From NCBI RefSeq assembly GCF_900141735.1, contig NZ_FQYO01000001.1, positions 248,001 through 312,000 on the forward strand: a stretch of DNA of 64,000 bases, in the 5' to 3' direction. The notes under the pieces were generated by a model. The model saw only the letters and a program-made list of their open reading frames with translations, did not search any database and was not told the DNA's origin. Positions 9,874 through 18,620 of this stretch are shown piece by piece. How positions within the stretch are numbered: position 1 is the first letter of the stretch; each line of letters opens with the position of its first letter. The DNA is from Wenxinia saemankumensis (GTDB taxonomy: Bacteria > Pseudomonadota > Alphaproteobacteria > Rhodobacterales > Rhodobacteraceae). The translations under genes and the position numbers were made by a program.

Positions 9874-9893
9874 GGGCGGGATTCGTCCCGCCC
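9874..9893. other. Very stable TTCG-loop hairpin upstream of ispDF
   Basis: GGGCGGGA-TTCG-TCCCGCCC, a perfect 8-bp GC-rich stem with a UUCG-type tetraloop if transcribed rightward. It lies in the divergent dusB/ispDF gap, 73 bases before the ispDF ATG. No gene ends here, so it is not an obvious terminator; a leader structure of ispDF or the end of an unseen small transcript are possible. Confidence 0.5.
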
Positions 9894-9965
9894 GGCGGCG
9901 ATTTGCAGCGGATGCCGCGCAGGTCTAGGTAACGCGCGAGAGGCCGCTACCGGAAGTCCCGCCAG

Positions 9966-11129
9966 ATGAGAACAGCCGCGCTGATCGTCGCCGCCGGTCG
10001 CGGCCTCCGCGCCGGGGGCGGCGTGCCGAAGCAATGGCGCGACCTCGGCGGACAGCCCGTGGCGGCGCATGCCCTGCGGGCCTTCGCGGGGCACCCGGGC
10101 ATCGACCTCGTCGTCGTCGTCGCGGATGCAGACGCGGCCCACGCCGCTCTCGGCGCCATTCTCGGTGCAGATCCCGGTGCCGTCGAGATCGTCGCCGGCG
10201 GGCCGACGCGCCGCGACTCGGTGCTCGCCGGGCTGCGCGCGCTGGAGGGACGGGCGGAGCGGGTGCTGATCCACGACGCGGCGCGGCCCCTCGTGTCGCG
10301 AGCCGTGATCGACGGCGTCCTCGCGGCGCTGGAGGACGGCCCCGCCGCCGCGCCGGGGCTGCCGGTGGTCGACGCGCTCTGGAAGGCCGCGGACGGCGCG
10401 GTCGCCGGAAGCCATCCCCGCGACGGCCTGGTGCGGGCGCAGACGCCGCAGGGCTTCCACCTTGCCGCGATCCTCGCGGCGCATCTCGCCTGGGAGGGAG
10501 AGGCGGCCGACGATGTCGAGATCGCCCGTGTTGCAGGCCTGCGGGTCGCCGTCACACCGGGCGACGCCGCGAACTTCAAGATCACGACCGCCGCCGACCT
10601 CTCGCGCGCGGCAGAGAATCTAAGTCGAAACAACGGGATGTCAGGCGACATGGATGTAAGGCTCGGCAATGGCTACGACGTGCACCGCTTCGGCCCCGGC
10701 GACCATGTCTGGCTCTGCGGGGTGAAGGTGCCGCATGGGCGCGGCCTGCAGGGCCATTCCGATGCCGATGTCGGGATGCATGCGGCGACAGATGCGCTCT
10801 ACGGCGCCCTGGCCGCGGGGGATATCGGACGGCACTTTCCGCCCAGCGATCCGCGATGGAAGGGCGCGGAGAGCCATGTCTTCCTGCGCCATGCCTGCGA
10901 CCTGGCGCGGTCGGCCGGCTGGCGGATCGGGAATGTCGACGTCACGCTGGTCTGCGAACATCCCAAGATCGGCCCGCATGCCGATGACATGAGGGCGACC
11001 ATGGCAGGGATCATGGGGCTGGACCCGGACCGGGTGAGCGTCAAGGCCACCACGTCGGAGCGGCTGGGCTTCACCGGCCGCGAGGAAGGGATCGCGGCGC
11101 TCGCCACAGCCACGCTGGTGCGGCCGTGA
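9966..11129 (+). CDS. ispDF: Bifunctional IspD/IspF isoprenoid enzyme
   Basis: 387 residues with two domains of the non-mevalonate pathway fused. Residues 1-215 are IspD (MEP cytidylyltransferase): nucleotide-binding start [28 protein letters not shown], and QTPQGF. Residues about 228-387 are IspF (MEcPP synthase): metal ligands in [25 protein letters not shown], and the CEHPKIGPH segment. The fusion skips the IspE step in between, as in other alphaproteobacteria. The gene ends in a GTGA overlap with pgpA, starting a three-gene coupled unit ispDF-pgpA-pncC. Confidence 0.97.
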   Translation: MRTAALIVAAGRGLRAGGGVPKQWRDLGGQPVAAHALRAFAGHPGIDLVVVVADADAAHAALGAILGADPGAVEIVAGGPTRRDSVLAGLRALEGRAERVLIHDAARPLVSRAVIDGVLAALEDGPAAAPGLPVVDALWKAADGAVAGSHPRDGLVRAQTPQGFHLAAILAAHLAWEGEAADDVEIARVAGLRVAVTPGDAANFKITTAADLSRAAENLSRNNGMSGDMDVRLGNGYDVHRFGPGDHVWLCGVKVPHGRGLQGHSDADVGMHAATDALYGALAAGDIGRHFPPSDPRWKGAESHVFLRHACDLARSAGWRIGNVDVTLVCEHPKIGPHADDMRATMAGIMGLDPDRVSVKATTSERLGFTGREEGIAALATATLVRP

Positions 11130-11614
11130 GGGCGCTCGCCACCTTCTTCGGCGCGGGGCTCCTCCGGCCCGGCCCCGGCACCTGGGGATCGCTTGCGGCG
11201 ATGGTCGTTGCCTGGCCGATCCTCTGGCTCGGCGGACCGGTCCTGCTGGTCGCCGCGACGCTGGGTGTCGTCGCGATCGGCCTGCCCGCGATCCGGGCCG
11301 AGGTAGCGGCCAGCGGCGCGGAGGATCCGTCCCATGTCGTGATCGACGAGGTGGCGGGGATGTGGATCGCGCTGATGCCCGTCGGCTTCGGCGCCTGGCA
11401 TGTCGGCGCACCGCTCCTGGCGCTCTGGCCCGGCTGGATCGCGGCCTTCGCGCTGTTCCGCCTCTTCGACATCTGGAAGCCGGGGCCCGTCGGATGGGCC
11501 GACCGGCGCGGCGACGGCTGGGGCGTGATGGGCGACGACCTCATCGCAGGCGCCTTCGCGGCGCTCGGGGTCGTCCTGCTGGCCGCCCTCGCCCACGGGG
11601 TCCTGATGACATGA
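11126..11614 (+). CDS. pgpA: Phosphatidylglycerophosphatase A
   Basis: 162 residues, GTG start overlapping the ispDF stop. An inner-membrane enzyme that removes the phosphate from phosphatidylglycerol phosphate to give phosphatidylglycerol. Family marks: N-terminal [16 protein letters not shown], the acidic motif [10 protein letters not shown] and [11 protein letters not shown], and C-terminal [10 protein letters not shown]. Three to four hydrophobic segments are visible. The stop overlaps the pncC start as ATGA. Confidence 0.95.
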   Translation: MRALATFFGAGLLRPGPGTWGSLAAMVVAWPILWLGGPVLLVAATLGVVAIGLPAIRAEVAASGAEDPSHVVIDEVAGMWIALMPVGFGAWHVGAPLLALWPGWIAAFALFRLFDIWKPGPVGWADRRGDGWGVMGDDLIAGAFAALGVVLLAALAHGVLMT

Positions 11615-12084
11615 ACCTCGCCGCGGAAGTCATTGCTCTCGCTTCGGATCAAGGCGCGACGCTTGCCTGCGCCGAGAGTTGCACGGGCGGCCTGGTCGCG
11701 GCGGCGCTGACCGACATCGCGGGATCCTCGGCCGCGTTCGACCGGGGCTTCGTCACCTATTCCAATGCCGCCAAGACCACGCATCTGGGCGTGCCGGAGG
11801 CGATGATCGCCGCCCACGGCGCGGTGTCGGAGGAGGTGGCGCGGGCGATGGCCGAAGGCGCCCGCCGGGCTGCGGGGGCGACGCTCGCCGTGTCCACGAC
11901 GGGCATCGCCGGGCCGGGCGGGTCCGAGCACAAGCCGGAGGGGCGCGTCTGCTTCGGCCTCGCCACGGCCGGCGGGACGCGCACGGAAACCGTGGAATTC
12001 GGCGCGATCGGCCGGTCCGAGGTGCGTGCCGCGGCGCGGGACCACGCCCTGCGGCTGCTTCTCGGCGCGCTGTCTCAGCCGTAG
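11611..12084 (+). CDS. pncC: Nicotinamide-nucleotide amidohydrolase PncC (CinA C-terminal family)
   Basis: 157 residues. The single-domain CinA C-terminal type enzyme that deamidates NMN to nicotinate mononucleotide, recycling pyridine nucleotides. Motifs: LACAESCTGGL with the catalytic serine/threonine region, AFDRGFVTYSNAAK, GAVSEEVARAMA, and TTGIAGPGG. It is translationally coupled to pgpA (ATGA). Its last 10 bases overlap the 3-prime end of the convergent START-domain gene. Confidence 0.93.
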   Translation: MNLAAEVIALASDQGATLACAESCTGGLVAAALTDIAGSSAAFDRGFVTYSNAAKTTHLGVPEAMIAAHGAVSEEVARAMAEGARRAAGATLAVSTTGIAGPGGSEHKPEGRVCFGLATAGGTRTETVEFGAIGRSEVRAAARDHALRLLLGALSQP

Positions 12085-12518
12085 AGCTCGGCCGCCCGCC
12101 GTTCGAAGGCGCGGACGATGCGGCTCATCGCCTCCATGAAGAACATGTTGGCCGCGCCCTGTAGAAGGCGGCTCTTGAACTCGAAATCGACATGGAACTG
12201 GACCTCGCAGCCACCCTCGACGTCGCGGAACTGCCAACGGCTGTCCATGTAGCGGAATGGGCCGTCGATATAGGACGTGTCGATCCGCTTTTCTTGAGGA
12301 TAGAGAAGGACCTTGGACCCGAAGCTCTCGCGGAACACCTTAAAGGAGATGACGAGGTCGGCCAGCATCTCCTCGTGGTCGGCCTTCTCTTCGCGCGACC
12401 GGATCCGGGCCGCGGCGGTCCAGGGCAGGAAGCGCGGGTAGCTCGGCACGTCGGCGACGAGATCGTACATCTGGTCCGCCGTGTAGGGCAGGACGCGGGT
12501 CTCGGAATGGGTCGGCAT
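12075..12518 (-). CDS. Coq10/RatA-like START-domain protein
   Basis: 147 residues from the ATG giving MPTHSETRVLPY; a longer reading starting 21 codons upstream is possible. The polyketide cyclase/START fold shows in TADQMYDLVADVPSYPRFLPW, the FRESFGSKVLL segment, GPFRYMDSRWQF and the C-terminal helix region. The family covers coenzyme Q-binding Coq10, which supports ubiquinone function, and the E. coli protein RatA. In alphaproteobacteria with this gene near lipA the Coq10-like role is the usual assignment, but the exact ligand cannot be read from sequence. Confidence 0.88.
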   Translation of the reverse strand: MPTHSETRVLPYTADQMYDLVADVPSYPRFLPWTAAARIRSREEKADHEEMLADLVISFKVFRESFGSKVLLYPQEKRIDTSYIDGPFRYMDSRWQFRDVEGGCEVQFHVDFEFKSRLLQGAANMFFMEAMSRIVRAFERRAAELYG

Positions 12519-12607
12519 GTCGCTCGTCTGTCGTGCGGTCGGTCTCTCGTCCGAAGATGACCGCGCCGCGCCGGGATTCAAGGCGCCCCTTCCGCGACCC
12601 GTTGCCC

Positions 12608-12617
12608 GGGGGGGGGG
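12608..12617. repeat. G10 homopolymer tract
   Basis: Ten consecutive G residues in the divergent gap between the START-domain gene and hpt. Such tracts slip during replication and could vary promoter spacing, although in this GC-rich genome chance or a sequencing length error is also possible. Confidence 0.5.
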
Positions 12618-12683
12618 TCGGACCGCTTGTCAAACCCCGGCCGCCCGGCGCAGAAACGGGGCCGCAGCCAGCCGAGGATCCCG

Positions 12684-13229
12684 ATGCCCGACACGACGCC
12701 CTACGTCATCGACGAGATGATCTCCGCCAAGTCGATCGCGGCCCGGATCGAGGCGCTGGCCAAGGAGATCCGCGCCGAGTTCGACGGATCCGAGCAGCTC
12801 GTCGTTGTCGGCCTGCTGCGGGGAAGCTTCGTCTTCATCGCCGATCTGGTCCGCGAGCTCGACCTGCCGGTCGAGGTCGATTTCATCGAGGCCAGCTCCT
12901 ACGGCGACGGGATGGAGAGCTCGCGCGAGGTGCGGATCCTCAAGGACCTGCGCTCGGGGATCGAGAACCGCGACGTGCTGGTCGTCGAGGACATCGTCGA
13001 TACCGGCTTCACCCTCTCGCATGTCGAACGGCTGCTGCGGAACCGCGCGCCCCGCCGGCTCAAGACCATCGCCCTTCTCGACAAGCCGACACGGCGCGAG
13101 GTGGACGTGCGCGCGGACTGGACGGGCTTCGAGATCCCCGACGAGTTCGTCGTGGGCTACGGGATCGACTACGCGCAGCGCGACCGCAACCTGCCCTATA
13201 TCGGCAAGGTGCGGTTCACGTCGGATTGA
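12684..13229 (+). CDS. hpt: Hypoxanthine phosphoribosyltransferase
   Basis: 181 residues, ATG preceded by GAGG seven bases upstream; the frame is open further back but without homology-like sequence. Purine salvage enzyme that joins hypoxanthine or guanine to PRPP. Motifs: [19 protein letters not shown], the PRPP-binding signature [26 protein letters not shown], and the base-binding end [20 protein letters not shown]. The family length is normal. Confidence 0.94.
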   Translation: MPDTTPYVIDEMISAKSIAARIEALAKEIRAEFDGSEQLVVVGLLRGSFVFIADLVRELDLPVEVDFIEASSYGDGMESSREVRILKDLRSGIENRDVLVVEDIVDTGFTLSHVERLLRNRAPRRLKTIALLDKPTRREVDVRADWTGFEIPDEFVVGYGIDYAQRDRNLPYIGKVRFTSD

Positions 13230-13254
13230 CGGGGCCCCGCGTGGGGGCGCTCGA

Positions 13255-13437
13255 ATGATGGGGTTCCACTGGCTGCTGCGCGCCTCGCGCTGGGCGCGCC
13301 ACCCGCCGCCGCTCTCGCGGGTGCTGCTGGTGCTCGCCGTCGTCGCGGCCTGCGCCGCGCTCTGGGGAGCGGAGCGATGGGGGCTCCTTCCGGACTGGAT
13401 GCAGTCCGAGCGCCTGCCGGGCCGCGTCATCCGCTGA
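13255..13437 (+). CDS. Small single-pass membrane protein
   Basis: 60 residues beginning MMGFHWLLRASRWARHPPP, followed by one clear membrane helix (about residues 22-41) and a basic tail. It begins 25 bases after hpt and looks cotranscribed with it. The basic residues before the helix suggest an inside N-terminus. I recognise it only as a type of small protein found next to cytochrome or hpt genes in this group; no function is known to me. Confidence 0.65.
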   Translation: MMGFHWLLRASRWARHPPPLSRVLLVLAVVAACAALWGAERWGLLPDWMQSERLPGRVIR

Positions 13438-13540
13438 TTTCGAGAGAGTCGCTGTGCGCAAATGCGGGGGCTGGGAATGCGGCGGCGCCGGGCTAGTCTT
13501 GCCGCGATGGCCTGACGGCCCCAATTCCGGAGAGACTTCC

Positions 13541-13999
13541 ATGCGCACCGCTTTCGTCGCCCTCGGCCTTGCCGGCCTCGCCACCATCGCCGCCGCCCAG
13601 AGCGACCCGCTGGAGGCCGCGGCCGAGGCCCGCGAATCCCACATGCATCTCTACCAGACCAATCTCGGCGTGCTGGGCGGCATGGCGCGCGGCAACATGG
13701 ACTACGATGCAGAGGCGGCGCAGGCCGCGGCGGACAACCTCGCCAGTCTTTCGGATCTGGACGAGCGGTTCTACTGGGTCGAGGGCTCCTCCAGCGAGGA
13801 GATCGACGACACCCGCGCCCTGCCCGCCATCTGGGAGAACATGGACGACTTCATGGCCAAGTCGGACGCGCTGCACGAGGCCGCCGTCGCGATGGCAGAG
13901 GTCGCGGGCGACGGCGTCGAGGCTGTTCAGGCCCAGATGGGCGCGCTCGGCGGCGCCTGCGGGTCCTGCCACGAAACCTACCGCGCCGCGGACGATTGA
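13541..13999 (+). CDS. Cytochrome c prime-type periplasmic cytochrome
   Basis: 152 residues. Signal peptide (about 1-21, ending IAAAQ), then a mostly helical, acidic protein with a single heme-binding motif CGSCH very near the C-terminus (CGSCHETYRAADD). A C-terminal heme site in a four-helix bundle is the hallmark of class II cytochromes (cytochrome c prime), which bind NO and CO and are linked to NO resistance. The ATG is preceded by GGAGAGA. The stop overlaps the next cytochrome start (TGATG), so the two are coupled. Confidence 0.88.
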   Translation: MRTAFVALGLAGLATIAAAQSDPLEAAAEARESHMHLYQTNLGVLGGMARGNMDYDAEAAQAAADNLASLSDLDERFYWVEGSSSEEIDDTRALPAIWENMDDFMAKSDALHEAAVAMAEVAGDGVEAVQAQMGALGGACGSCHETYRAADD

Positions 14000-14904
14000 T
14001 GCGCGCTCTCCTCGCGTTGGTCCTTGCCGGGCTTCTGGGCGTCGCGGCCTTCTGGTGGATCAGCGCGCCGCGCCCCGCCTCGGCCGCGCTCTACGAGGGG
14101 CTGGACGGGGACCCGGCGCGGGGCGAACGCATCTTCTGGGCGGCCGGCTGCGCCGGCTGCCACACCGCGCCGGAGGCCGAGCCGGGCGATTCCCCGGTCC
14201 TGGCGGGCGGGCAGAGGTTCGACACGCCCTTCGGCACCTTCGTCGCGCCCAACATCTCGACCGACGAGACGCACGGGATCGGCGCGTGGAGCGATCTGGG
14301 CCTCGCCAACGCGATCCAGCGGGGCATCGGGCGGGACGGGGCGCATCTCTACCCCGCCTTTCCCTATGCGTCCTACATCCGGGCGCGGCCGGCCGAGATC
14401 GTCGACCTCGTCGCCTTCCTGCGGACCCTGCCCGCCGATGCGACGCCGTCGGAAGCCAACGAGGTCGGCTTTCCGTTCAACATCCGGCGCGGGCTGGGGC
14501 TGTGGAAGCGGCTCTACCTCGATCCCGATCCGGTCGTCGGCGGCCTGACCGGTGCGGCGGAGGACGGGCGCCATCTCGTTGAGGCGCTCGGCCACTGCGG
14601 CGAATGCCACACCCCGCGCACCGCGCTGGGCGGGCCGGACCTGTCGCGCTGGATGGCGGGCGGGCCGAACCCGGCGGGAGAGGGACGGATCCCCGGCCTC
14701 ACGCCCGGCCAGCTCGGCTGGTCCGAGGGGGACATCGCCGCCTTCCTGCAGAGCGGGCTGACCCCGGACTTCGACTCCGTCGGCGGCGAGATGGCCGAGG
14801 TCATCGCCAATACCGCGCGCCTGCCGGACGAGGATCGCGCGGCGATCGCGGCCTACCTCGTCGCGCTGCCGGATGTCGAAACCGCGGTGACGGCGGGCGA
14901 GTAG
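13999..14904 (+). CDS. Membrane-anchored diheme class I cytochrome c
   Basis: 301 residues. An N-terminal hydrophobic segment (about 3-22) lacks a clear cleavage site and probably anchors the protein. Two heme motifs follow: CAGCH near residue 50 and CGECH near 202, each in a cytochrome c domain (FAPNIST-like and FLQSGLTPDFDSVGG regions). This two-domain layout resembles the cytochrome subunits that carry electrons from periplasmic dehydrogenases to the respiratory chain. Coupling to the cytochrome c prime gene suggests the two exchange electrons, which is inference. The 3-prime end overlaps a convergent small gene by 52 bases. Confidence 0.88.
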   Translation: MRALLALVLAGLLGVAAFWWISAPRPASAALYEGLDGDPARGERIFWAAGCAGCHTAPEAEPGDSPVLAGGQRFDTPFGTFVAPNISTDETHGIGAWSDLGLANAIQRGIGRDGAHLYPAFPYASYIRARPAEIVDLVAFLRTLPADATPSEANEVGFPFNIRRGLGLWKRLYLDPDPVVGGLTGAAEDGRHLVEALGHCGECHTPRTALGGPDLSRWMAGGPNPAGEGRIPGLTPGQLGWSEGDIAAFLQSGLTPDFDSVGGEMAEVIANTARLPDEDRAAIAAYLVALPDVETAVTAGE

Positions 14905-15104
14905 TCGCGCGTCGGCGGGGCCCGGCGCCCGGGCGGGCGCGGCAGGTCGGGCCGGGTCATCCAGAATGCCCCGACGATCGCGCCCAGCAGCGCCCAGCAC
15001 AGCCCGGATGCGGGCAACGCGTCCCCGACCGACGGGTCCGGCGCCGCGAGGGTGGCGCCCGCGCACAGGATTGCGGGTGTCAGACCCAGCAGCCATCGCA
15101 TCAT
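14853..15104 (-). CDS. Hypothetical small membrane protein
   Basis: 83 residues from MMRWLLGLTP. Two hydrophobic segments (about 3-22 and 32-48) and a proline/arginine-rich tail. It is encoded opposite the end of the diheme cytochrome gene, sharing 52 bases, and lies just before lipA in the same direction. The first segment ends in an AAP-like cleavage context and might be a signal peptide. I do not recognise the family; the overlap makes the call tentative. Confidence 0.45.
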   Translation of the reverse strand: MMRWLLGLTPAILCAGATLAAPDPSVGDALPASGLCWALLGAIVGAFWMTRPDLPRPPGRRAPPTRDYSPAVTAVSTSGSATR

Positions 15105-15162
15105 CTTGCGTCCCCTTCCTCTCGAACGGGGACAGGTTGGCATCGCGCGCCTGAAGACGGGG

Positions 15163-16119
15163 TTAAGCGCGCGCGAGTTTCGCCAGCCGCGCCGCGCGCA
15201 GCCGCGCGAAATCGTCGCCCGCATGATACGAGGACCGCGTCAGCGGCGTGGCGGAGACCATGAGGAACCCCTTGCCGAGCGCCGCCTTCTCGTAGCCGGC
15301 GAATTCCTCGGGCGTCACGAACCGTTCCACCGCGTGATGCTTGGGCGTCGGCTGCAGGTACTGGCCGATGGTCAGGAAATCCACATCGGCCGAGCGCATG
15401 TCGTCCATCACCTGCCGGACCTGCGCCGCCTCCTCGCCGAGGCCGACCATGATGCCGGACTTGGTGAACATCGAAGGGTCCAGCTCCTTCACCCGCTGCA
15501 GCAGGCGCAGCGAATGGAAGTAGCGCGCCCCGGGCCGGACAGAGGGATAGAGCCCGGGCACCGTCTCGAGGTTGTGGTTGAAGACGTCCGGCTTGGCGGC
15601 GACGACCACCTCCAGCGCCTCGGGGCCGCAGCGCAGGAAATCCGGCGTCAGGATCTCGATCGTCGTGCCGGGGGCCTGGCGGCGGATCGCGCGGATGGTC
15701 TGGGCGAAATGCTCCGCCCCGCCATCGTCCACGTCGTCGCGGTCGACCGAGGTGATGACGACGTGGTTGAGGCCCAGCTTCTTGACCGCGTCCGCGACCC
15801 GCCCCGGCTCGAACACGTCGAGCGCGTCGGGACGGCCGGTGGCGACGTTGCAGAAGGTGCAGCCCCGCGTGCAGATGTCGCCCATGATCATCATGGTCGC
15901 GTGGCCCTGGCTCCAGCATTCGCCCACGTTCGGGCAGCCCGCCTCCTCGCAGACGGTGACGAGCCCGTGTTCGCGGATGATCTCGCGCGTGTCCTTGTAG
16001 CCCTTCGAGGTCGGCGCCTTCACGCGGATCCAGTCGGGCTTCTTGGGCTGCGCCGCGCTGTCGGCGCGATGCGCCTTCTCGGGATGGCGCTGGTCGGGGA
16101 TCTTCAGGTCGCGGGGCAT
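15163..16119 (-). CDS. lipA: Lipoyl synthase
   Basis: 318 residues. Radical-SAM enzyme that inserts two sulfur atoms into octanoyl-lipoyl domains. The auxiliary cluster motif is [13 protein letters not shown] (about 53-65), the radical-SAM motif [13 protein letters not shown] follows near 80, and the C-terminal SSYHAG supplies the third auxiliary-cluster serine. The GGAEHFA and LTPDF segments are also typical. A GAGGGA ribosome site precedes the ATG, and a plausible promoter lies just upstream. Confidence 0.97.
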   Translation of the reverse strand: MPRDLKIPDQRHPEKAHRADSAAQPKKPDWIRVKAPTSKGYKDTREIIREHGLVTVCEEAGCPNVGECWSQGHATMMIMGDICTRGCTFCNVATGRPDALDVFEPGRVADAVKKLGLNHVVITSVDRDDVDDGGAEHFAQTIRAIRRQAPGTTIEILTPDFLRCGPEALEVVVAAKPDVFNHNLETVPGLYPSVRPGARYFHSLRLLQRVKELDPSMFTKSGIMVGLGEEAAQVRQVMDDMRSADVDFLTIGQYLQPTPKHHAVERFVTPEEFAGYEKAALGKGFLMVSATPLTRSSYHAGDDFARLRAARLAKLARA

Positions 16120-16150
16120 CGCGGTCCCTCTTCTGGGGGGTCGCCCCTGA

Positions 16151-16177
16151 TCTATACCTCGCCCGGGCCGCTGCCAA
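16151..16177 (-). promoter_or_regulatory. Candidate lipA promoter
   Basis: On the minus strand TTGGCA (-35) is followed after 15 bases by TATAGA (-10); an overlapping TAGATC would give a 17-base spacer. It lies about 30 bases before the lipA ATG in an otherwise GC-rich gap. It is a pattern match only. Confidence 0.4.
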
Positions 16178-16208
16178 CCGGGCGGCGGCCCTGCCCTTCC
16201 CGCATGGC

Positions 16209-16739
16209 TCACCCCAGGATGTCCGCGACCTCGGCCCGGTCGAGCAGGGGATAGAAGTCGGGGCCGAGCAGCGTCGCGCGCCCGGGCGCGTAGAGCCGCA
16301 GCCCCCCCGCCGCCCAGAGGCATTCCTCCTCGGCGAAGACGGGCCGGACCAGCGCGGTGGTCCGCGCGCGGCGGAGGGCGATGCCGCGATGACCGACCAG
16401 ATGCTCTGCCCGGGCGAGCGCGACGGGCACGTTCAGCCATTCCATCGCCGCCCCGGTGCCGACGAGGACCGCCTGGCCCGGCGAGAGCAGCGTCTCGGCA
16501 TCCGCGCCGAGCACGCCCGCGGGCACGCGGATCGCGTCCTGCGGGCCGGGGATCGCGCGCAGGTCCAGCAGCGGCGCGAGGCCGCCATCGACGGTGTGCA
16601 GGCGCTCGCCGGGCCGCAGCGCGCCGAGGGGCCGCCAGCCGTCCTCCGTCTCGACCCGCAGCGCGGGGTCGAGCGCGCAGGGCGCGAGGTCGAGGGCACA
16701 ACCGGCGGCATCGAAGAGGCGGGGATCGGGCTGGAACAT
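16209..16739 (-). CDS. Hint-domain (Hedgehog/intein-like) protein
   Basis: 176 residues, with a strong AGGAGAG ribosome site before the ATG. The middle matches the Hint_2 pattern common in Rhodobacterales secreted or surface proteins: a Cys ([16 protein letters not shown]) followed by [17 protein letters not shown], then [11 protein letters not shown] where active Hint domains have a Ser-Pro-X-His motif. The His is replaced here, so self-splicing or cleavage is doubtful. No signal peptide is visible. Function unknown; the start could be further upstream, but the ribosome site argues against it. Confidence 0.7.
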   Translation of the reverse strand: MFQPDPRLFDAAGCALDLAPCALDPALRVETEDGWRPLGALRPGERLHTVDGGLAPLLDLRAIPGPQDAIRVPAGVLGADAETLLSPGQAVLVGTGAAMEWLNVPVALARAEHLVGHRGIALRRARTTALVRPVFAEEECLWAAGGLRLYAPGRATLLGPDFYPLLDRAEVADILG

Positions 16740-17014
16740 GGGATCTCTCCTGAGCTGTCGGGGCCCCGTCACGGCGCTGCCCCGGTGTTGACGCGATGTC
16801 TCCATGCTGGCGCACCGATCGCGCCGGATTTCCGACATGATCGGGGTGATCGCGTGGCATCGTCCCACCCCCCGCGCCTGTGCGGGCCGGCCGCGCCCCA
16901 TCGTTCGCGCCGCGCTGCGCCGGCAAGAAATCGTCAACCTATCCGGCCTATTACCGGGCGAAGGATCGAGGCGGCGCCGATCGACCCGATTCGGGCCACG
17001 GCGGGGAAGCCCGC

Positions 17015-18049
17015 TCAACCGATGACCGGGCCGTAGGCCCCCTGGGCGTCATAATGCGCCTTGAGCCGCTGCAGGGCGATCCGCAGCACGACCTTGGCCG
17101 AGCGGGAGGACCAGCCGAGCGAGCGTTCCAGAGTCTCCAGCCCCTCGAGCTCGCAGCAGCAGCGCAGCGCCACGTCGGCGAGGCCGGGCCCGAGGTCGCG
17201 CAGCGCGCGCCACAGACGGTCCGCCGCGCGGCCGGACGGGGTGTCGGGCCGGTCGGCCGGCCCCCTGCCGTCGATGGCCGCGTGCCAGTCGATCCCGGGA
17301 TCGCCCTCCAGCCGGGCGAGTTCGAAATCCTCGCGCAGCCGCTCGCCCACCGCGACGAGCGATCGCGACAGGAACGGCCGGCCGTCCCTGTCCCTCCGCC
17401 GCGCGAGCGAGACGAGCGGGCTCTCGGCCAGCGCGGACCGGGCGTGCCGCAGCATGCCCTCCGGATCGCCCGTGCCGGAGCGGCGGAACGGCGCGGGCGC
17501 CTCGGCGAGGCCGGCCTCCGGCCGGGCGGCCCCCAGCAGCGACCGCCCGGCCCCGGTAAGGCGGTAGCGCAGGACCCGGGCCCCCGGATCGGAGGCGGCG
17601 ATCCATTCGGCGAGGGCCATCGCCCGGGCGAGCGCCCGGTCGACGATGGCGACCCGCTCGGGCTCTCCGCCCGCGCTGTCGCGCACGACGACGCCGCGAT
17701 CCAAGCCGCGGGCAAGCGCGAGCATCGACTCGCCATTGTCGAGTTCCGACAGGATGGGCAGCGCGGCCGCCTCGAGTCGCGGCGCCTCGGCAAAGAGGAT
17801 GTCGTCGGGGCCTCCGGGCGGCGCGCCCAGATCGCGCAGCCCCTCGTCCACCAGCGGATCGTCCCGCCGCCCCTCGATCCGGCGGACCTGCCGCAGGATG
17901 GTCGAGGGATGGACCCCCGCCTCCCGCGCGATGGCGCGGATGGATTGGCCCGCATCGGTATGCAGCAGGTAGTTCCGCACCGCGTCCGGAACCCAGCCTG
18001 GCAGCATGGCGGGCCGGTAGCGGTCGTCGAAGGCGTGTCTGGTCATCAT
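17015..18049 (-). CDS. DUF6456 helix-turn-helix protein
   Basis: 344 residues from the first of two adjacent ATGs (a GTG three codons earlier is also possible). The N-terminal 70 residues carry a helix-turn-helix (AIAREAGVHPSTILRQVRRIE). The C-terminal part (about 240-330) is the DUF6456 region, rich in hydrophobic and arginine residues and ending ERSLGWSSRSAKVVLRIALQRLKAHYD, which itself looks like a recognition-helix arrangement. Known only as a predicted regulator in Rhodobacterales. It is transcribed away from the DUF6477 gene, sharing a 211-base control region. Confidence 0.8.
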   Translation of the reverse strand: MMTRHAFDDRYRPAMLPGWVPDAVRNYLLHTDAGQSIRAIAREAGVHPSTILRQVRRIEGRRDDPLVDEGLRDLGAPPGGPDDILFAEAPRLEAAALPILSELDNGESMLALARGLDRGVVVRDSAGGEPERVAIVDRALARAMALAEWIAASDPGARVLRYRLTGAGRSLLGAARPEAGLAEAPAPFRRSGTGDPEGMLRHARSALAESPLVSLARRRDRDGRPFLSRSLVAVGERLREDFELARLEGDPGIDWHAAIDGRGPADRPDTPSGRAADRLWRALRDLGPGLADVALRCCCELEGLETLERSLGWSSRSAKVVLRIALQRLKAHYDAQGAYGPVIG

Positions 18050-18260
18050 GCGCGTCACCCGTTCCCCATCCCGAAAATCGCGCCAATATCCTTTAAGTTG
18101 TATCTATTACCCCAAGGTTAACGCGCCGCCTCCAGCGTTTGGCACCCGTTATCAATTGGTTACGGAGAGTTTGCCGCATCGCCCTGTCGGCCCGATCCCG
18201 CAACGTCGGTCGCATTTGTGCAATTGTGGCGGAATCGGGGCATTGCCATAGGGGACGCAC

Positions 18261-18620
18261 ATGCTGGATCTCGCCACTCGGATCGCCGGTCTTCGGCGCC
18301 CGCGCCTGCTGGTCACCGCCGCCCGGTTCGGGCTCGATCGCTACGACAGGGGCGTGACGCTGCCGCGCCTGCTGCACGGCCGGACGCCGGCGCGGCCGGG
18401 GGCCGCGATCGTGCAGCTGCTCGAGCTGGAGTCAGAGCTGGAAGCGGCCCGCCTCGCGCGGGCGGCGGAGTATACCTATGCCCGTCATGTCGAGGTGCTG
18501 ATCGCGCTGATGGGCGAGGCCGCGCTGATGGGCGAGGCCGCGCTGCTGCGCGGCCCCGGCCCGGCGGCGCCGGATCAGCCGAAGGCGTCGGGCATCCCGG
18601 CCTTCTTCTCGGCGACATAG
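18261..18620 (+). CDS. DUF6477 family small protein
   Basis: 119 residues. The core RRPRLLVTAARFGLDRYDR, the LPRLL and ELESELEAARL segments and YARHVEVLIALMGEA match the DUF6477 family of small Rhodobacterales proteins of unknown function. An 18-base tandem duplication near the end repeats GEAALM twice. The last 46 bases overlap the 3-prime end of the convergent mttB-like gene, so the C-terminus (about 95-119) may be less constrained than the core. GGGGAC precedes the ATG. Confidence 0.75.
   Translation: MLDLATRIAGLRRPRLLVTAARFGLDRYDRGVTLPRLLHGRTPARPGAAIVQLLELESELEAARLARAAEYTYARHVEVLIALMGEAALMGEAALLRGPGPAAPDQPKASGIPAFFSAT

Noticed and set aside
18090-18122. TTAA...TTAAC spacing as a full CtrA box in the DUF6456/DUF6477 gap
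   Set aside because: The two TTAA elements are over 20 bases apart instead of 7, so it is not the full-site consensus.
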